The notes beneath the pieces are model-generated. The model saw only the letters and a list, made by a program, of their open reading frames with translations. It searched no databases and was not told the DNA's origin. 64,000 bases of DNA, from NCBI RefSeq assembly GCF_947487305.1, contig NZ_CANKWH010000001.1:62001-126000 (forward strand), written 5' to 3'. The position numbers and the translations under genes are program-made. The DNA is from an uncultured Paracoccus sp. (GTDB taxonomy: Bacteria; Pseudomonadota; Alphaproteobacteria; Rhodobacterales; Rhodobacteraceae). Positions 40,727 to 49,495 of this stretch are shown here, one piece after another. Position 1 is the first letter of the stretch. Each line of letters begins with the position of its first letter.

Positions 40727-41643
40727 CAGACAGCCAGCGCCGGGATGATCTGCTTCTTGCGGCTCATGATGCCCGGCAGCAGCACGGTGTCGCCGGTGAC
40801 GGTGGCGTTGAAGCTTTTCTCGGCCACGGTCTTCACGAAGTCGTTCGGCACCAGCAGCGTCGCCTGCTCGTTCAGGATGTCGACGATGAACAGCAGCACC
40901 TCGTCGGCGCCATCGGCGGCGGCAACGCCCGGCATGGCGGCCATCAGCGCATCCTTGCGGTCCAGAAGAACCTGCGGCGCGGTGGTTTCCAGAACCGAGA
41001 CGCGCAGCTGCTTGCCGCCGAGTTCATATTCCTTGCTGTCCATGCGCAGCAGCGCGTCATCGGCAAAGGCCGAAACGTCCGATTTCGCCGCGAACATTTC
41101 CGCCGCATAATCGCTGATGGTGATGCCCAGATCGGCGGCCAGCTTCTCGGCCACGGCGCGGTCATGGGCGGTGGTGGTCGGGCTGCGGAACTCCAGCGTG
41201 TCCGACAGGATGCAGGTCAGCATCACGCCCTTGATCGCCTCGGGCGCGCGGGCCAGCTCCTCGCCGATCAGATCATGCATGATCGTCGCGGTGCAGGCCA
41301 GCGGGCGGATGGTGATGTTGATCGGGGTCTTGGTCTTGATGCCGCCCGCCAGCAGGTGGTGGTCGATGATCTCGATCACATCGGCCTCGTTGATCGAGGC
41401 GGGCAGCTCGGCCGGGTTGTTGGTGTCGACGACCACGACCTTCTCGCCTGCCGCCAGATCGGCGATGATCTCGGGCTTCTCGACGCCCCAGCGGGTCAGC
41501 ATCCAGCCGGCCTCGGTATTCGGCTCGCCCTGCAGCACGGCCGCGGCCGGGGTCTTGCGGACCTCGTTCAGATACCAGGCCCAGATGACGGGAGAGCCGG
41601 TGGCATCGGTATCGGGGGCCTTGTGGCCGAGAACCTTGATCAT
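40726..41643 (-). CDS. ppaC: manganese-dependent (family II) inorganic pyrophosphatase
   Basis: The 305-residue enzyme splits pyrophosphate, pulling biosynthesis forward. It belongs to the DHH superfamily: GHKAPDTDAT, VVDTNNPAE and the DHH in EIIDHHLLAGG; the C-terminal DHHA2 part ends NATVTGDTVLLPGIMSRKKQ. The ATG at 41643 follows GAGG at 6 bases. Family II enzymes are less common in proteobacteria than family I; this one is complete. Confidence 0.95.
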   Translation of the reverse strand: MIKVLGHKAPDTDATGSPVIWAWYLNEVRKTPAAAVLQGEPNTEAGWMLTRWGVEKPEIIADLAAGEKVVVVDTNNPAELPASINEADVIEIIDHHLLAGGIKTKTPINITIRPLACTATIMHDLIGEELARAPEAIKGVMLTCILSDTLEFRSPTTTAHDRAVAEKLAADLGITISDYAAEMFAAKSDVSAFADDALLRMDSKEYELGGKQLRVSVLETTAPQVLLDRKDALMAAMPGVAAADGADEVLLFIVDILNEQATLLVPNDFVKTVAEKSFNATVTGDTVLLPGIMSRKKQIIPALAV

Positions 41644-41739
41644 GGTGCGCCTCACAGAAGGATGGGAAATTTGCGCGCCTTATAGGTGGCCGGGGGGGCA
41701 ATGTCCACGCGGGCCGCGGCGGCGCGGATGCGACGAAAG

Positions 41740-41766
41740 GCCATGCCGGACGCGCGCCGGCATGGC
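41740..41766 (-). terminator. perfect 10-bp hairpin after the SnoaL-like gene
   Basis: GCCATGCCGG and CCGGCATGGC pair perfectly around a 7-base loop, 17 bases past the stop of the minus-strand gene at 41784. The minus-strand tail is CTTTCG, only weakly T-rich. Confidence 0.65.
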
Positions 41767-41783
41767 ATCTGATCGGCCGGAGC

Positions 41784-42359
41784 CTACTGCCCGACGCCGA
41801 TCTGGCTCATCAGCGTGGCATTGTCCCAGAACAGGAACTCTTCCTCCATCACGCCCTCGGCATTCCAGCGCCCCAGTGTCGCCATCGGCAGGTGATAGGC
41901 CTTGCCTGTGGGCTCGATCGTGGTGCCGTCGGCCAGCACCATCGGTTCGGTGAAGGTGCCGTCCAGTTGGCCCATCACCGCCGTCCAGCCGCCATCGGCG
42001 GTGCCGAAGCGCACCGGATGCTCGGTGATGCGGTTGTCGGGGGCAAAGGTCCACATGAAGGCCAATTCCTTGATGTGGTCGGGGATGCCGGTGGTCGTGC
42101 GGCCATCGGGATAATGGACCAGGATGTTCTCGGCATGGCTCTTGTGCAGGTTTTCCCAATCCTGCCCGGTATAGACGTTGAAATCGAGATCGTCGAAATT
42201 GGCGAGGTTCTTCGCCAGGATCTCGGGCATGCCCTCGACCACGGGCGCCGGCTCGCCGGCCTTGCTGCCCGGCCAGTCCTGCGCCATGGCCGGCAGCGCC
42301 GGGGCCAAGAGCAACGCGGTCAGAGTTGCCGCATTCGTCAAACCAGTTTCAAAATTCAT
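41784..42359 (-). CDS. exported SnoaL-like / NTF2-fold protein
   Basis: The 191-residue product has a signal peptide (MNFETGLTNAATLTALLLAP, cleavage likely after AMA) and a SnoaL/ester-cyclase-type NTF2 fold: HKSHAENILVHYPDGR, GIPDHIKELAFMW, MPMATLGRWNAEGVMEEEFLFWDN. SnoaL-like proteins are small hydrolases, cyclases or binding proteins; the ligand cannot be read. The ATG at 42359 is chosen for the signal peptide; an upstream ATG at 42419 would bury it. Confidence 0.8.
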   Translation of the reverse strand: MNFETGLTNAATLTALLLAPALPAMAQDWPGSKAGEPAPVVEGMPEILAKNLANFDDLDFNVYTGQDWENLHKSHAENILVHYPDGRTTTGIPDHIKELAFMWTFAPDNRITEHPVRFGTADGGWTAVMGQLDGTFTEPMVLADGTTIEPTGKAYHLPMATLGRWNAEGVMEEEFLFWDNATLMSQIGVGQ

Positions 42360-42494
42360 GATCCTACCTTTCCTTCGCATCAAATCTTCCAGCGAATTCA
42401 CCTGCAACCCATGCAGCATCCCCTGGAAATTGCAGCAGAAAGGCAGAGCGTGGCCAAGTCAATCCGCAAGCCGACAGGCCGCTGACGCCCAACG

Positions 42495-42520
42495 AAAAAA
42501 GGCGCCCCCTGCGGGACGCC
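42495..42520 (-). terminator. intrinsic terminator after carD
   Basis: GGCGTCCC and GGGGCGCC (minus strand) pair around a 4-base loop, followed by six T (A run at 42495-42500 on the plus strand). It lies 25 bases past the carD stop. This is the clearest rho-independent terminator in the window. Confidence 0.9.
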
Positions 42521-42544
42521 CTTCCGATGCGGTGAGGTGAATTC

Positions 42545-43054
42545 TTACGCGGCGCGGCTGGTCAGGACCTCGTCCACGCGCTTCTGGGCCGAGCCCTCGT
42601 CGAGGCCGGCCACGGCGGCAACCTCGCGGGTCAGGCGATCCAGCGCGGCTTCGTAAAGCTGACGCTCGGAATAGGACTGCTCGCGCTGGTCGTCATTGCG
42701 GTGCAGGTCGCGGACCACCTCGGCGATCGACATCAGATCGCCCGAATTGATCTTCTGCTCGTATTCCTGCGCGCGGCGCGACCACATGGCGCGCTTGACG
42801 CGTGCCTTGCCCTTCAGCGTCGCCAGCGCCTGATCGACCAGATCGGGCGAGGCCAGGCTGCGCATGCCGATCTCGGCGGCGCGGGCGGTGGGCACACGCA
42901 GGGTCATCTTGTCCTTCTCGAAGGAGATGACGAACATCTCCAGCTTCAGACCGGCGACTTCCTGCTCTTCGATCGAAACGATCTTGCCTACGCCATGCGC
43001 GGGGTAGACAACGAAGTCGTCGGGACGGAATTCGTTTTTCTTGGTTTTCGACAT
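42545..43054 (-). CDS. carD: CarD family transcription regulator (CdnL type)
   Basis: The 169-residue protein has the CarD/TRCF RNA-polymerase interaction domain at the start (FRPDDFVVYPAHGVGKIVSI) and a helical DNA-binding C-terminal part with RRAQEYEQKINSGD and AEVVRDLHRND. In alphaproteobacteria this protein stabilises open complexes at rRNA and growth-related promoters. It is preceded by a leader of about 180 bases and sits beside fdxA. Confidence 0.95.
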   Translation of the reverse strand: MSKTKKNEFRPDDFVVYPAHGVGKIVSIEEQEVAGLKLEMFVISFEKDKMTLRVPTARAAEIGMRSLASPDLVDQALATLKGKARVKRAMWSRRAQEYEQKINSGDLMSIAEVVRDLHRNDDQREQSYSERQLYEAALDRLTREVAAVAGLDEGSAQKRVDEVLTSRAA

Positions 43055-43237
43055 CAGGCTTCCTCATCGATAGTGTCCGTGCGTCAGCGCAGGGCACAAG
43101 CGGCCCAAGGCAGGATGCCCGCCTGGGGTCGCGTCTGGTCATTTCATCTTGCCCAAGGACCGGCAGAGGTCATTGGGATCAGCAGCTTGCGGGCGCACGT
43201 ATCCCGGGGCCTCACCCCGGTAAACGCGAATGTAACC

Positions 43238-43263
43238 ATTATATAGCATAAAAAACGCTTCAA
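43238..43263 (-). promoter_or_regulatory. probable carD promoter
   Basis: On the minus strand TATAAT (43238-43243) is a perfect -10 box in a very AT-rich stretch. TTGAAG (43258-43263) is a possible -35, but the spacing of 14 is short, so the -35 is uncertain. Confidence 0.55.
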
Positions 43264-43273
43264 AAAAAGAAGC
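43257..43273 (-). terminator. weak hairpin with T-run downstream of fdxA
   Basis: GCTTC and GAAGC pair around seven T/A bases, followed on the minus strand by GTTTTTT. The 5-bp stem is short. It is 102 bases past the fdxA stop and overlaps the carD promoter. Confidence 0.35.
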
Positions 43274-43374
43274 TTGCGTCAATTCGCGCCCGCGAAACGC
43301 ATGTTCAATTAAGACTTGTTTGCCATGGGGTTAGCGCCTGACAACCGAGCCTGACCCCTGCGCGACTGAACGAA

Positions 43375-43713
43375 TCAGTCGCCCTCGCCCGGCGCTTCCG
43401 AGAAGTACTTGTCCAGCTTGTCGGTCTGCCCGTCCATCTCCTCGGCGGTCGGCAGCGGGTCCTTCTTGCGGGTGATGACCGGCCATTGTTCCGAGTATTT
43501 TCGGTTGAACTCGACCCATTTCTCCATGTCCGGCTCGGTATCCGGGCGGATGGCATCGGCCGGGCATTCGGGCTCGCAGACGCCGCAATCGATGCATTCG
43601 TCGGGGTGGATCACCAGGGTGTTCTCGCCCTCGTAGAAGCAGTCGACCGGGCAGACCTCGACGCAATCCGTGTATTTGCACATGATGCAATTATCGGTGA
43701 CGACATAGGTCAT
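43375..43713 (-). CDS. fdxA: 7Fe ferredoxin (3Fe-4S + 4Fe-4S)
   Basis: The 112-residue electron carrier has the seven-iron pattern: [18 protein letters not shown] and [16 protein letters not shown], giving one 3Fe-4S and one 4Fe-4S cluster. The C-terminal extension ([14 protein letters not shown] and onwards) is typical of FdxA in alphaproteobacteria. The fdxA-carD pairing is conserved in the group. Confidence 0.97.
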   Translation of the reverse strand: MTYVVTDNCIMCKYTDCVEVCPVDCFYEGENTLVIHPDECIDCGVCEPECPADAIRPDTEPDMEKWVEFNRKYSEQWPVITRKKDPLPTAEEMDGQTDKLDKYFSEAPGEGD

Positions 43714-43870
43714 GGGGCGCTCCGTTCAGTCCGAGCCGCTAGTTACGCCCGGCGGCGCGATCAATCAAGGCCGCGCGGGTTGAAAAGTCCGGCATTCCGG
43801 ACAGGTGCCAAAGCCGGAACGCCCGTCCTGCCGGCGGGTCGGGACGGCAAAAACCATCCCGGTCGCGGGC

Positions 43871-44161
43871 TCAGTCCTCGGGCATGTCCGAAGCTGTCAG
43901 ATCCTCGTAGAGCGTCTGCGCCTCCGAGGCCGGGCCGCGCCGCACCCCCGGCGCGATCATCCGCAAGGCACGCACTCGGCCCTGCATCGAGACCGTCACC
44001 TCGTCACCGGGACGGATGCTGCGGCCCGGTTTGCGGCTTGGCTGGCCGTTCACCCGCACGCCGCCGCCCTCGATCCGCTCGGCGGCCAGTCCGCGCGTCT
44101 TGAACAGGCGCACATGGACCAGCCACTTGTCCAGCCGGATGCTGTCGGGCGCCTCGCTCAC
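43871..44161 (-). CDS. RNA-binding S4 domain protein (Hsp15-like)
   Basis: The 96-residue protein is an S4 domain: IRLDKWLVHVRLFKTRGLAA, then GGGVRVNGQ and SRKPGRSIRPGDEVTV. Hsp15 (HslR) binds stalled 50S subunits carrying nascent chains; the same role is likely here. It starts 7 bases past the helicase stop on the same strand, an arrangement common in alphaproteobacteria. A GC-rich hairpin-forming stretch follows its stop. Confidence 0.93.
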   Translation of the reverse strand: MSEAPDSIRLDKWLVHVRLFKTRGLAAERIEGGGVRVNGQPSRKPGRSIRPGDEVTVSMQGRVRALRMIAPGVRRGPASEAQTLYEDLTASDMPED

Positions 44162-44168
44162 GCGCGGG

Positions 44169-47153
44169 TCAGACCTTGCCCTTCAGTGCCGCCAGCACCG
44201 CAAAGGGGCTGTCGGGATCGGCCTTTTTCTCGGGGCGCGACTGGTAGGTCTTGGGGCTTTGCGAGCCGGAGGGTTTGCCACCCTTCTTGAAATCGCCCTT
44301 CTTGAAGTCACCCTTCTTGCCGGGACCGCGGCCGGGCTTGCCATCGCCCCGGTTCTCGCCGCGGGCTTCGCCACCCCTATCGGACCGCGCTTCCTTGCGG
44401 TCCTCGCCGCGATTCTCGCGCTTGGGCCGGTCGCCCTGCCCCTGCGCCTGACCCTCGCGCGGCCCCTGTGCAGCGTCGCGGCGCGGGCCGCGACGGCCCT
44501 GACCCTCGCCCTGCGGACGGCGCGGGGCGCGGGGCTTCGGGGCCCAACGGAAGGTGTAGAAGGTTTCCAGCTCGGGCGCCTCGGCCTCGGCCGGGGCCTC
44601 GCCTTCTTCAGCGACGGTCTCGCCCGCAGCAGCGGCCGCTTCGGCCTCGGCAGCTTTCTTTGCCGCCTGCTCGGCTTCCCATTTCGCCCGGGTCTCGGCG
44701 GCCAGCACCGATTCCTCTTCGGTCATCGGCGCATCGGTCGCAGGCGTCTCGGCCACCGGCTCGGGTGCAGCTTCAACAGCCTTGCTCTTGGCGCGCTCGC
44801 CCTTTTCGGCGGCATAGCCCAGACCCTGCATCAGCCCGGCGAACTGTTCCAGCGTCATGCCGGTGATCGACAGCATGTCGGGATTGGCCTCGAAGCCGCC
44901 GCGCGTGTCCTGCGCCCGGACCAGATCGGCCAGCCGCTCCAGCATGTCGATGCGGATCGCGCGATCGCCCGCCGGGTGATAGCCCGAGAGGATGTAATAG
45001 CCGTCCGGCACCTCGGCCAGGTGCGGGATCGTCACCAGGCCCGGCGGCGGGCTTTCGGGGAATTCATCAAGGCCGGCGTTCAGCGACCACAGCACCAGCC
45101 GCAGCCGCGTCGGCGCGGGCTTCAGCAGCGCCGGCTGGAAGATGGTGAACTGGCCAAAGCGCACGCCATGCTTGCGCAGGGTGCCGCGCGCGTCCTGATC
45201 CAGCGATTTCACGTCATTGGCAACCTCGTCGCGCGGGACCACCCCAAGCGACTCGACCAGCCGAAAGGCAAAGCCGCGCGCCAGCCCGGTCAGCGCCTCG
45301 TCCTTCTGCAGCGCGAGCAGCGGCTCGAACAGCGTCGCAACCTTGCGGTCGATGAAATGCTGCAAACGGCGACGGACCTTCTCGGCGATCTCGGGGCCGG
45401 CTTCCTCGTCCACGAAAGGCTCGACGCCCGGATGCAGCGCATCCGCGCCCTTGACCAGCTTGCCCACGGCCGAGGCGCCCCACATCAGCCCGCCCTGCTC
45501 GGTGAAATCAAGCTCGGTATCAGGGGCGTTGTAGAAGCGGTCGGCGCGCAGGTGGAACTCGGGCTTCAGCGCCTCGTAGCTGGCGCGGTTCAGCATCTTC
45601 GCCTCGTCCGCCGTCGCGGTCTGGTCGGGGCGGAAGCGGAAACCCTCCAGCCGGCCGGCGAATTCGCCCTCGACCGTCACTTCGCCCTTGTCATTCACTT
45701 CGGCCACGAGGCTCTCCTTCTGCTTGAGCCGGCGCAACAACACCGAGGTGCGCCGGTCCACAAATCGTTCGGTCAGTGCGACATGCAGCGCATCCGACAG
45801 GCGGTCTTCTACAGCGCGCGTCTCGCCGCGCCAATGGCTTTCATCCTGCACCCAGCCACGCCGCTGCGCCACATAGGTCCATGTGCGGATATATGCCAAG
45901 CGCTTCGACAGCGTGTCGATATCCCCTTTCGGGCGATCCAGCCGCTCGATCTGGCCGGCCAGCCAGTCCGAGGGAATGCTGCCTTCCTGCAGGAAACCGA
46001 AGATGCGCTGCAACAGTGTCGTGTGTTCCGCCGGGGAAATGCCCCTGAAATCAGGCACCCGGCAGACATCCCAGAGCAGCCGAACATCCGGTGGCCCGGT
46101 CACGCGGTCGCGGATCTCGGGCAGATCACCCAGGGCTTTCAGCGCGCGCAGGTCATCGGCCTCGCGCCCGCGCACCAGCCATTCATTCTCGGGCGAGACC
46201 TCGAGACTGGCGATCAGCCGCTCGAGCGTGCCGTATTCGACTGCGGCATTGCGCCACATCAGCCGCTGGATCGGGGCGAAGCGGTGGTTTTCCAGCGCAT
46301 CGATCAGCCCCTCGTCCAGCGGTCGCGCCTCGCCGGTGACGCCGAAGGTGCCCGGTTCGGTATGCCGGCCGGCGCGCCCGGCGATCTGGCCCATCTCATG
46401 CGGGAACAGATGCCGCACGCGGCGGCCGTCGAATTTCTGGGTCGAACTGAAGGCGACATGGTGGATGTCGAGGTTCAGCCCCATGCCGATGGCATCGGTG
46501 GCAACGAGGAAATCGACCTCGCCTGCCTGATACATCGCCACCTGTGCATTCCGCGTGCGCGGGCTGAGCGCGCCCATGACCACGGCGGCGCCGCCGCGCT
46601 GGCGGCGGATCAGCTCGGCCATGGCATAGACGTCATCGACGCTGAAACCGACGATGGCCGAACGCGCCGGCATCCGGCTGAGCTTTTTCGAGCCGGCCCA
46701 TGTCAGGGTCGAGAACCGCTCGCGCCGCTCGAAGCGCACATTGTTCACCAGCGCGTTGATGGCCGGGCGCATGGTGTCGCTGCCCAGAAGCAGCGTCTCG
46801 TGCAGCCCCCGCATGTTCAGCATCCGGTCGGTAAAGACATGACCACGCTCGGGATCGGCACACAGCTGGATCTCGTCGATGGCGACGAAATCGGCACCGA
46901 CCTCGGGCATGGCCTCGGTGGTGGCGACCCAGTATTGCACCCGGTCGGGCACGATGCGCTCTTCGCCCGTCACCAGCGCCACGACCGAGGGGCCGCGGGC
47001 GCGCACGATCCGGTCATAGACCTCGCGCGCCAGCAGACGCAGCGGCAGGCCGATGACGCCGGTGCGATGCGCCAGCATCCGGTCGATGGCGTAATGGGTC
47101 TTGCCGGTATTGGTCGGCCCCAGCATGGCCGTCACGCGCGAATTCGACTTCAT
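44169..47153 (-). CDS. SUV3-like superfamily 2 RNA/DNA helicase
   Basis: The 994-residue protein resembles the mitochondrial degradosome helicase SUPV3L1: Walker A GPTNTGKTHYA near residue 11, DEIQL as the DExH motif, TDAIGMGLNLDI, and motif VI QIAGRAGRH. A long C-terminal half follows, with an acidic/Ala block and then a highly basic tail of about 120 residues rich in Arg, Gly and Lys, including three KKGDFKK-type repeats, likely an RNA-binding arm. It begins 4 bases past the TPR gene stop. The bacterial role is not settled; RNA unwinding in decay is the best guess. Confidence 0.92.
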   Translation of the reverse strand: MKSNSRVTAMLGPTNTGKTHYAIDRMLAHRTGVIGLPLRLLAREVYDRIVRARGPSVVALVTGEERIVPDRVQYWVATTEAMPEVGADFVAIDEIQLCADPERGHVFTDRMLNMRGLHETLLLGSDTMRPAINALVNNVRFERRERFSTLTWAGSKKLSRMPARSAIVGFSVDDVYAMAELIRRQRGGAAVVMGALSPRTRNAQVAMYQAGEVDFLVATDAIGMGLNLDIHHVAFSSTQKFDGRRVRHLFPHEMGQIAGRAGRHTEPGTFGVTGEARPLDEGLIDALENHRFAPIQRLMWRNAAVEYGTLERLIASLEVSPENEWLVRGREADDLRALKALGDLPEIRDRVTGPPDVRLLWDVCRVPDFRGISPAEHTTLLQRIFGFLQEGSIPSDWLAGQIERLDRPKGDIDTLSKRLAYIRTWTYVAQRRGWVQDESHWRGETRAVEDRLSDALHVALTERFVDRRTSVLLRRLKQKESLVAEVNDKGEVTVEGEFAGRLEGFRFRPDQTATADEAKMLNRASYEALKPEFHLRADRFYNAPDTELDFTEQGGLMWGASAVGKLVKGADALHPGVEPFVDEEAGPEIAEKVRRRLQHFIDRKVATLFEPLLALQKDEALTGLARGFAFRLVESLGVVPRDEVANDVKSLDQDARGTLRKHGVRFGQFTIFQPALLKPAPTRLRLVLWSLNAGLDEFPESPPPGLVTIPHLAEVPDGYYILSGYHPAGDRAIRIDMLERLADLVRAQDTRGGFEANPDMLSITGMTLEQFAGLMQGLGYAAEKGERAKSKAVEAAPEPVAETPATDAPMTEEESVLAAETRAKWEAEQAAKKAAEAEAAAAAGETVAEEGEAPAEAEAPELETFYTFRWAPKPRAPRRPQGEGQGRRGPRRDAAQGPREGQAQGQGDRPKRENRGEDRKEARSDRGGEARGENRGDGKPGRGPGKKGDFKKGDFKKGGKPSGSQSPKTYQSRPEKKADPDSPFAVLAALKGKV

Positions 47154-47157
47154 GGGA

Positions 47158-47721
47158 TCAGATATCGGTGCCGTGATTGGCCATTTCCAGACGGGCCAGC
47201 CCGTCGATGGCTTCCTGCTGATGCGGATGGATCTCCAGCGTGGCGCGATAGGCGGCCATGGCGCGTTCGTCGTCGCCCATTTCCTCCAGCATCACGCCCA
47301 TCTGGGTCAGCGCCGCGAATTGCCGTGGTTCCAGTTCAAGCGCATGGGCGAGATCGGCGATGGCCGGTCCGTAATCGCCCTTCAGCGCATAGGCGGCGGC
47401 GCGGGCCTGGTAGCCGGTGGCGAAATCGGGGGCGTGATCGGTCAGCGCCGTCAGGTGGCCGATGGCGGTGACGGCATCGCCCTGGTCCAGCGCCTCCTCG
47501 CCGCGCTTCAGCAGCAGGTCCATCGCCGGCGAGCCGGATTTCGACCATTCGCGCAGGATATCGCTTTCGGCGATGCGCCAGCCCTCGCCCTCGGGCTGGG
47601 ACAGTTGCTGAAACAACGCATCCATGTCGACCGTGCCCTGGGATGACGCCACGCCAGCACTTGCGCCAAGGGCAAAAATGTTGACGCTTGCGGCAAGCAG
47701 CACTGCTGCGACCCGAACCAT
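47158..47721 (-). CDS. exported tetratricopeptide-repeat protein
   Basis: The 187-residue product has a signal-like start (MVRVAAVLLAASVNIFALGA) followed by three TPR units: ALDQGDAVTAIGHLTALTDH, YALKGDYGPAIADLAHALEL and EEMGDDERAMAAYRATLEIHP. TPRs bind partner proteins; this one probably acts in the periplasm. I chose the ATG at 47721 because an open frame continuing to 48039 would overlap the SCP2 gene antisense and lacks TPR content. Confidence 0.85.
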   Translation of the reverse strand: MVRVAAVLLAASVNIFALGASAGVASSQGTVDMDALFQQLSQPEGEGWRIAESDILREWSKSGSPAMDLLLKRGEEALDQGDAVTAIGHLTALTDHAPDFATGYQARAAAYALKGDYGPAIADLAHALELEPRQFAALTQMGVMLEEMGDDERAMAAYRATLEIHPHQQEAIDGLARLEMANHGTDI

Positions 47722-47803
47722 TTTCCCGCCTTCCGCCTTGTCTGCCCCCAGTGTAGACAGTCCTTGGGTTGGGGACCAGTCATAGCGCAACGGAGTAACA
47801 GAT

Positions 47804-48088
47804 ATGAGCGAAGTCGTGAACAAGGCGGTCGAGAAACTGAACGAACGTTTGGGCAGTTTCGACTCGACCGCGAAATTCGTGATCGAGGATGAAGGCGCGA
47901 TCATGATCGACGGCAACGGCGCCCGCGCCGCCGACGAAGAGGCGGAAGTGACCCTCTTCGCCTCGCGCGAAACCTTCGAGGGCATCCTTGACGGCACCGA
48001 GAACCCGACCTCGGCCTTCATGACCGGCAAACTGCGCATCGAGGGCTCGATGCCGCTGGCGATGCAGCTGGGCGTGGCCCTGTCCTGA
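47804..48088 (+). CDS. SCP2 sterol-binding domain protein
   Basis: The 94-residue protein is a lone SCP2 domain: FVIEDEGAIMIDGNG, ADEEAEVTLFASRETFEGIL and MTGKLRIEGSMPLAMQLG. SCP2 domains hold lipids or acyl-CoA in a hydrophobic tunnel; the ligand is unknown. GGAG precedes the ATG. The next gene starts 13 bases later. Confidence 0.93.
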   Translation: MSEVVNKAVEKLNERLGSFDSTAKFVIEDEGAIMIDGNGARAADEEAEVTLFASRETFEGILDGTENPTSAFMTGKLRIEGSMPLAMQLGVALS

Positions 48089-48101
48089 CCCGGAGCGCCC
48101 G

Positions 48102-49043
48102 GTGAGACCGGCCCCCTTTCACAGCCTGCCGGGGGATCACCTTGCCCCGGCAGAGGCGTTTTTCGTCACCGCCGATGACGGCGTGCAACTGCGTCTGGCG
48201 CATTGGCCGACAAGCCGGCGGGCGCCGCGCGGCAGCGTGCTGCTGTTCCCGGGCCGCACCGAATATGTCGAGAAATATGCCGGCGTCGCCGCGCGGCTGA
48301 ATGCCGCCGGCCTCTCTGTCCTGTCGATCGACTGGCGCGGCCAGGGCCTGTCGGGCCGGCTGCAGAACGATCCCCGCCCCGGCCATGTCGGCGAGTTTTC
48401 CGACTACCAGCGCGACGTGGTGGAAATGGTCCTCGCCGCGACCGAGCTTGACCTGCCCCGGCCCTGGCATCTTCTGGCCCATTCCATGGGCGGCTGCATC
48501 GGGCTGGCGGCGCTTTACAACGAATTGCCGGTCGAGACGGCGGCCTTTTCCGCGCCGATGTGGAACATCAACCTGCGGCAGATGCCGCATGGCGTGGCGC
48601 TTGGCATGGCCTACCTGGCCGGTCGGCTTGGTCACGGCGGCCGCGCCGCACCGGGCAGCGGCGCCGCCGGCACCTACCTTCTGGACGAAAGCTTCAGCGC
48701 CAACCTTCTGACCCATGACGCCCCGACCTGGGCGCGGCTCGTGTGCGAGGCCGCCGCCTGGCCCGAGCTGACCATCGGCGGCGCCAGTTTCGACTGGGTG
48801 GCCAAGGCGCTGAACGAATGCACCCGGCTGGCCGGCCTCGACTCGCCCGATTGCCCGGTGCTGATCACCCTGGGCGATGGCGAGAAGATCGTCTCTGGCG
48901 CCGCCATCCGCGACCGCGCCGCCCGCTGGCCGGGATCGGAGCTGCTGGAGCTGGCCCGCTGCCGTCACGAGGCGATGATGGAAAGCCCCAACGTGCAGGA
49001 ACGGTTTTATGACGCGCTCATGCGGCATTACGGGGTGGCGTGA
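48102..49043 (+). CDS. alpha/beta hydrolase (lysophospholipase-like)
   Basis: The 313-residue protein has the fold of PldB/monoacylglycerol lipases: GRTEYVEKYAGVAARL, SIDWRGQGLSGR, nucleophile in LLAHSMGGCIG, Asp in LITLGDGEKIVSG and His in ARCRHEAMM. It starts with GTG at 48102, 13 bases after the SCP2 stop, so the two likely act on related lipids. Confidence 0.9.
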   Translation: MRPAPFHSLPGDHLAPAEAFFVTADDGVQLRLAHWPTSRRAPRGSVLLFPGRTEYVEKYAGVAARLNAAGLSVLSIDWRGQGLSGRLQNDPRPGHVGEFSDYQRDVVEMVLAATELDLPRPWHLLAHSMGGCIGLAALYNELPVETAAFSAPMWNINLRQMPHGVALGMAYLAGRLGHGGRAAPGSGAAGTYLLDESFSANLLTHDAPTWARLVCEAAAWPELTIGGASFDWVAKALNECTRLAGLDSPDCPVLITLGDGEKIVSGAAIRDRAARWPGSELLELARCRHEAMMESPNVQERFYDALMRHYGVA

Positions 49044-49076
49044 CGCCATTGCGGCGCTGACCTGACGTGCATCAGA

Positions 49077-49137
49077 GGGCCAGCGGCCTGCCGTGGATGG
49101 CCGCTGAAACGGTCGTGCTGCGCACCCTGATTCCGGG
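49077..49137. repeat. structured intergenic repeat, copy 3 (deleted form)
   Basis: The 18-base left arm (49077-49094) differs from that of copy 1 at one base, and similarity continues for about 12 more. Bases 49115-49137 then match 29422-29444 of copy 1 at 22 of 23 positions. The 120 or so central bases and right arm of copy 1 are missing. It lies between the hydrolase and the excalibur gene in a 214-base gap. Confidence 0.6.
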
Positions 49138-49257
49138 TCGGGGTTGCCGTTCAAACCTCTGCAAGACCGGCAGGACAGACCGAACACCCCACTAGCCATT
49201 CAGACATATTGTCATCCCGTTGACCACATCCGACAGTCGGGCATTGGAGTTTGCCCG

Positions 49258-49482
49258 ATGTTCCGAGCCAGCCTTTTCACCCTTCTCCTCATCCCCGCCG
49301 CGTCCTTCGCGCAGGACTGCCACCCCAGCTATGATCTGGTCTGCGTCCCGGTCAGCAGCGATGTCGATTGCGCCGGCGGCAGCGGCAATGGCCCGGATTA
49401 CGTGCGCGGTCCGGTCCGCGTCATCGGCCCCGATGAATACGGCCTCGACCGCGACGGCGACGGCATCGCCTGCGAGAAATAG
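49258..49482 (+). CDS. secreted excalibur-domain protein
   Basis: The 74-residue product has a signal peptide (MFRASLFTLLLIPAASFA) and ends in the excalibur calcium-binding pattern DRDGDGIACEK, with four Cys in the mature part. GGAG at 8 bases supports the ATG at 49258. Excalibur proteins are small exported calcium-binding proteins, often related to nucleases; nothing more can be inferred. Confidence 0.85.
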   Translation: MFRASLFTLLLIPAASFAQDCHPSYDLVCVPVSSDVDCAGGSGNGPDYVRGPVRVIGPDEYGLDRDGDGIACEK

Positions 49483-49495
49483 GGCCGCTTACCCC

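Larger units (their letters stand above)
43055..43374. other. carD leader and fdxA 3' region (320-base gap)
   Basis: This gap holds the carD promoter, a weak fdxA terminator and an untranslated leader of about 180 bases with a hairpin CCGGGG/CCCCGG around 43204-43220. No credible coding sequence is present. The long leader hints at post-transcriptional control of carD. Confidence 0.5.
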
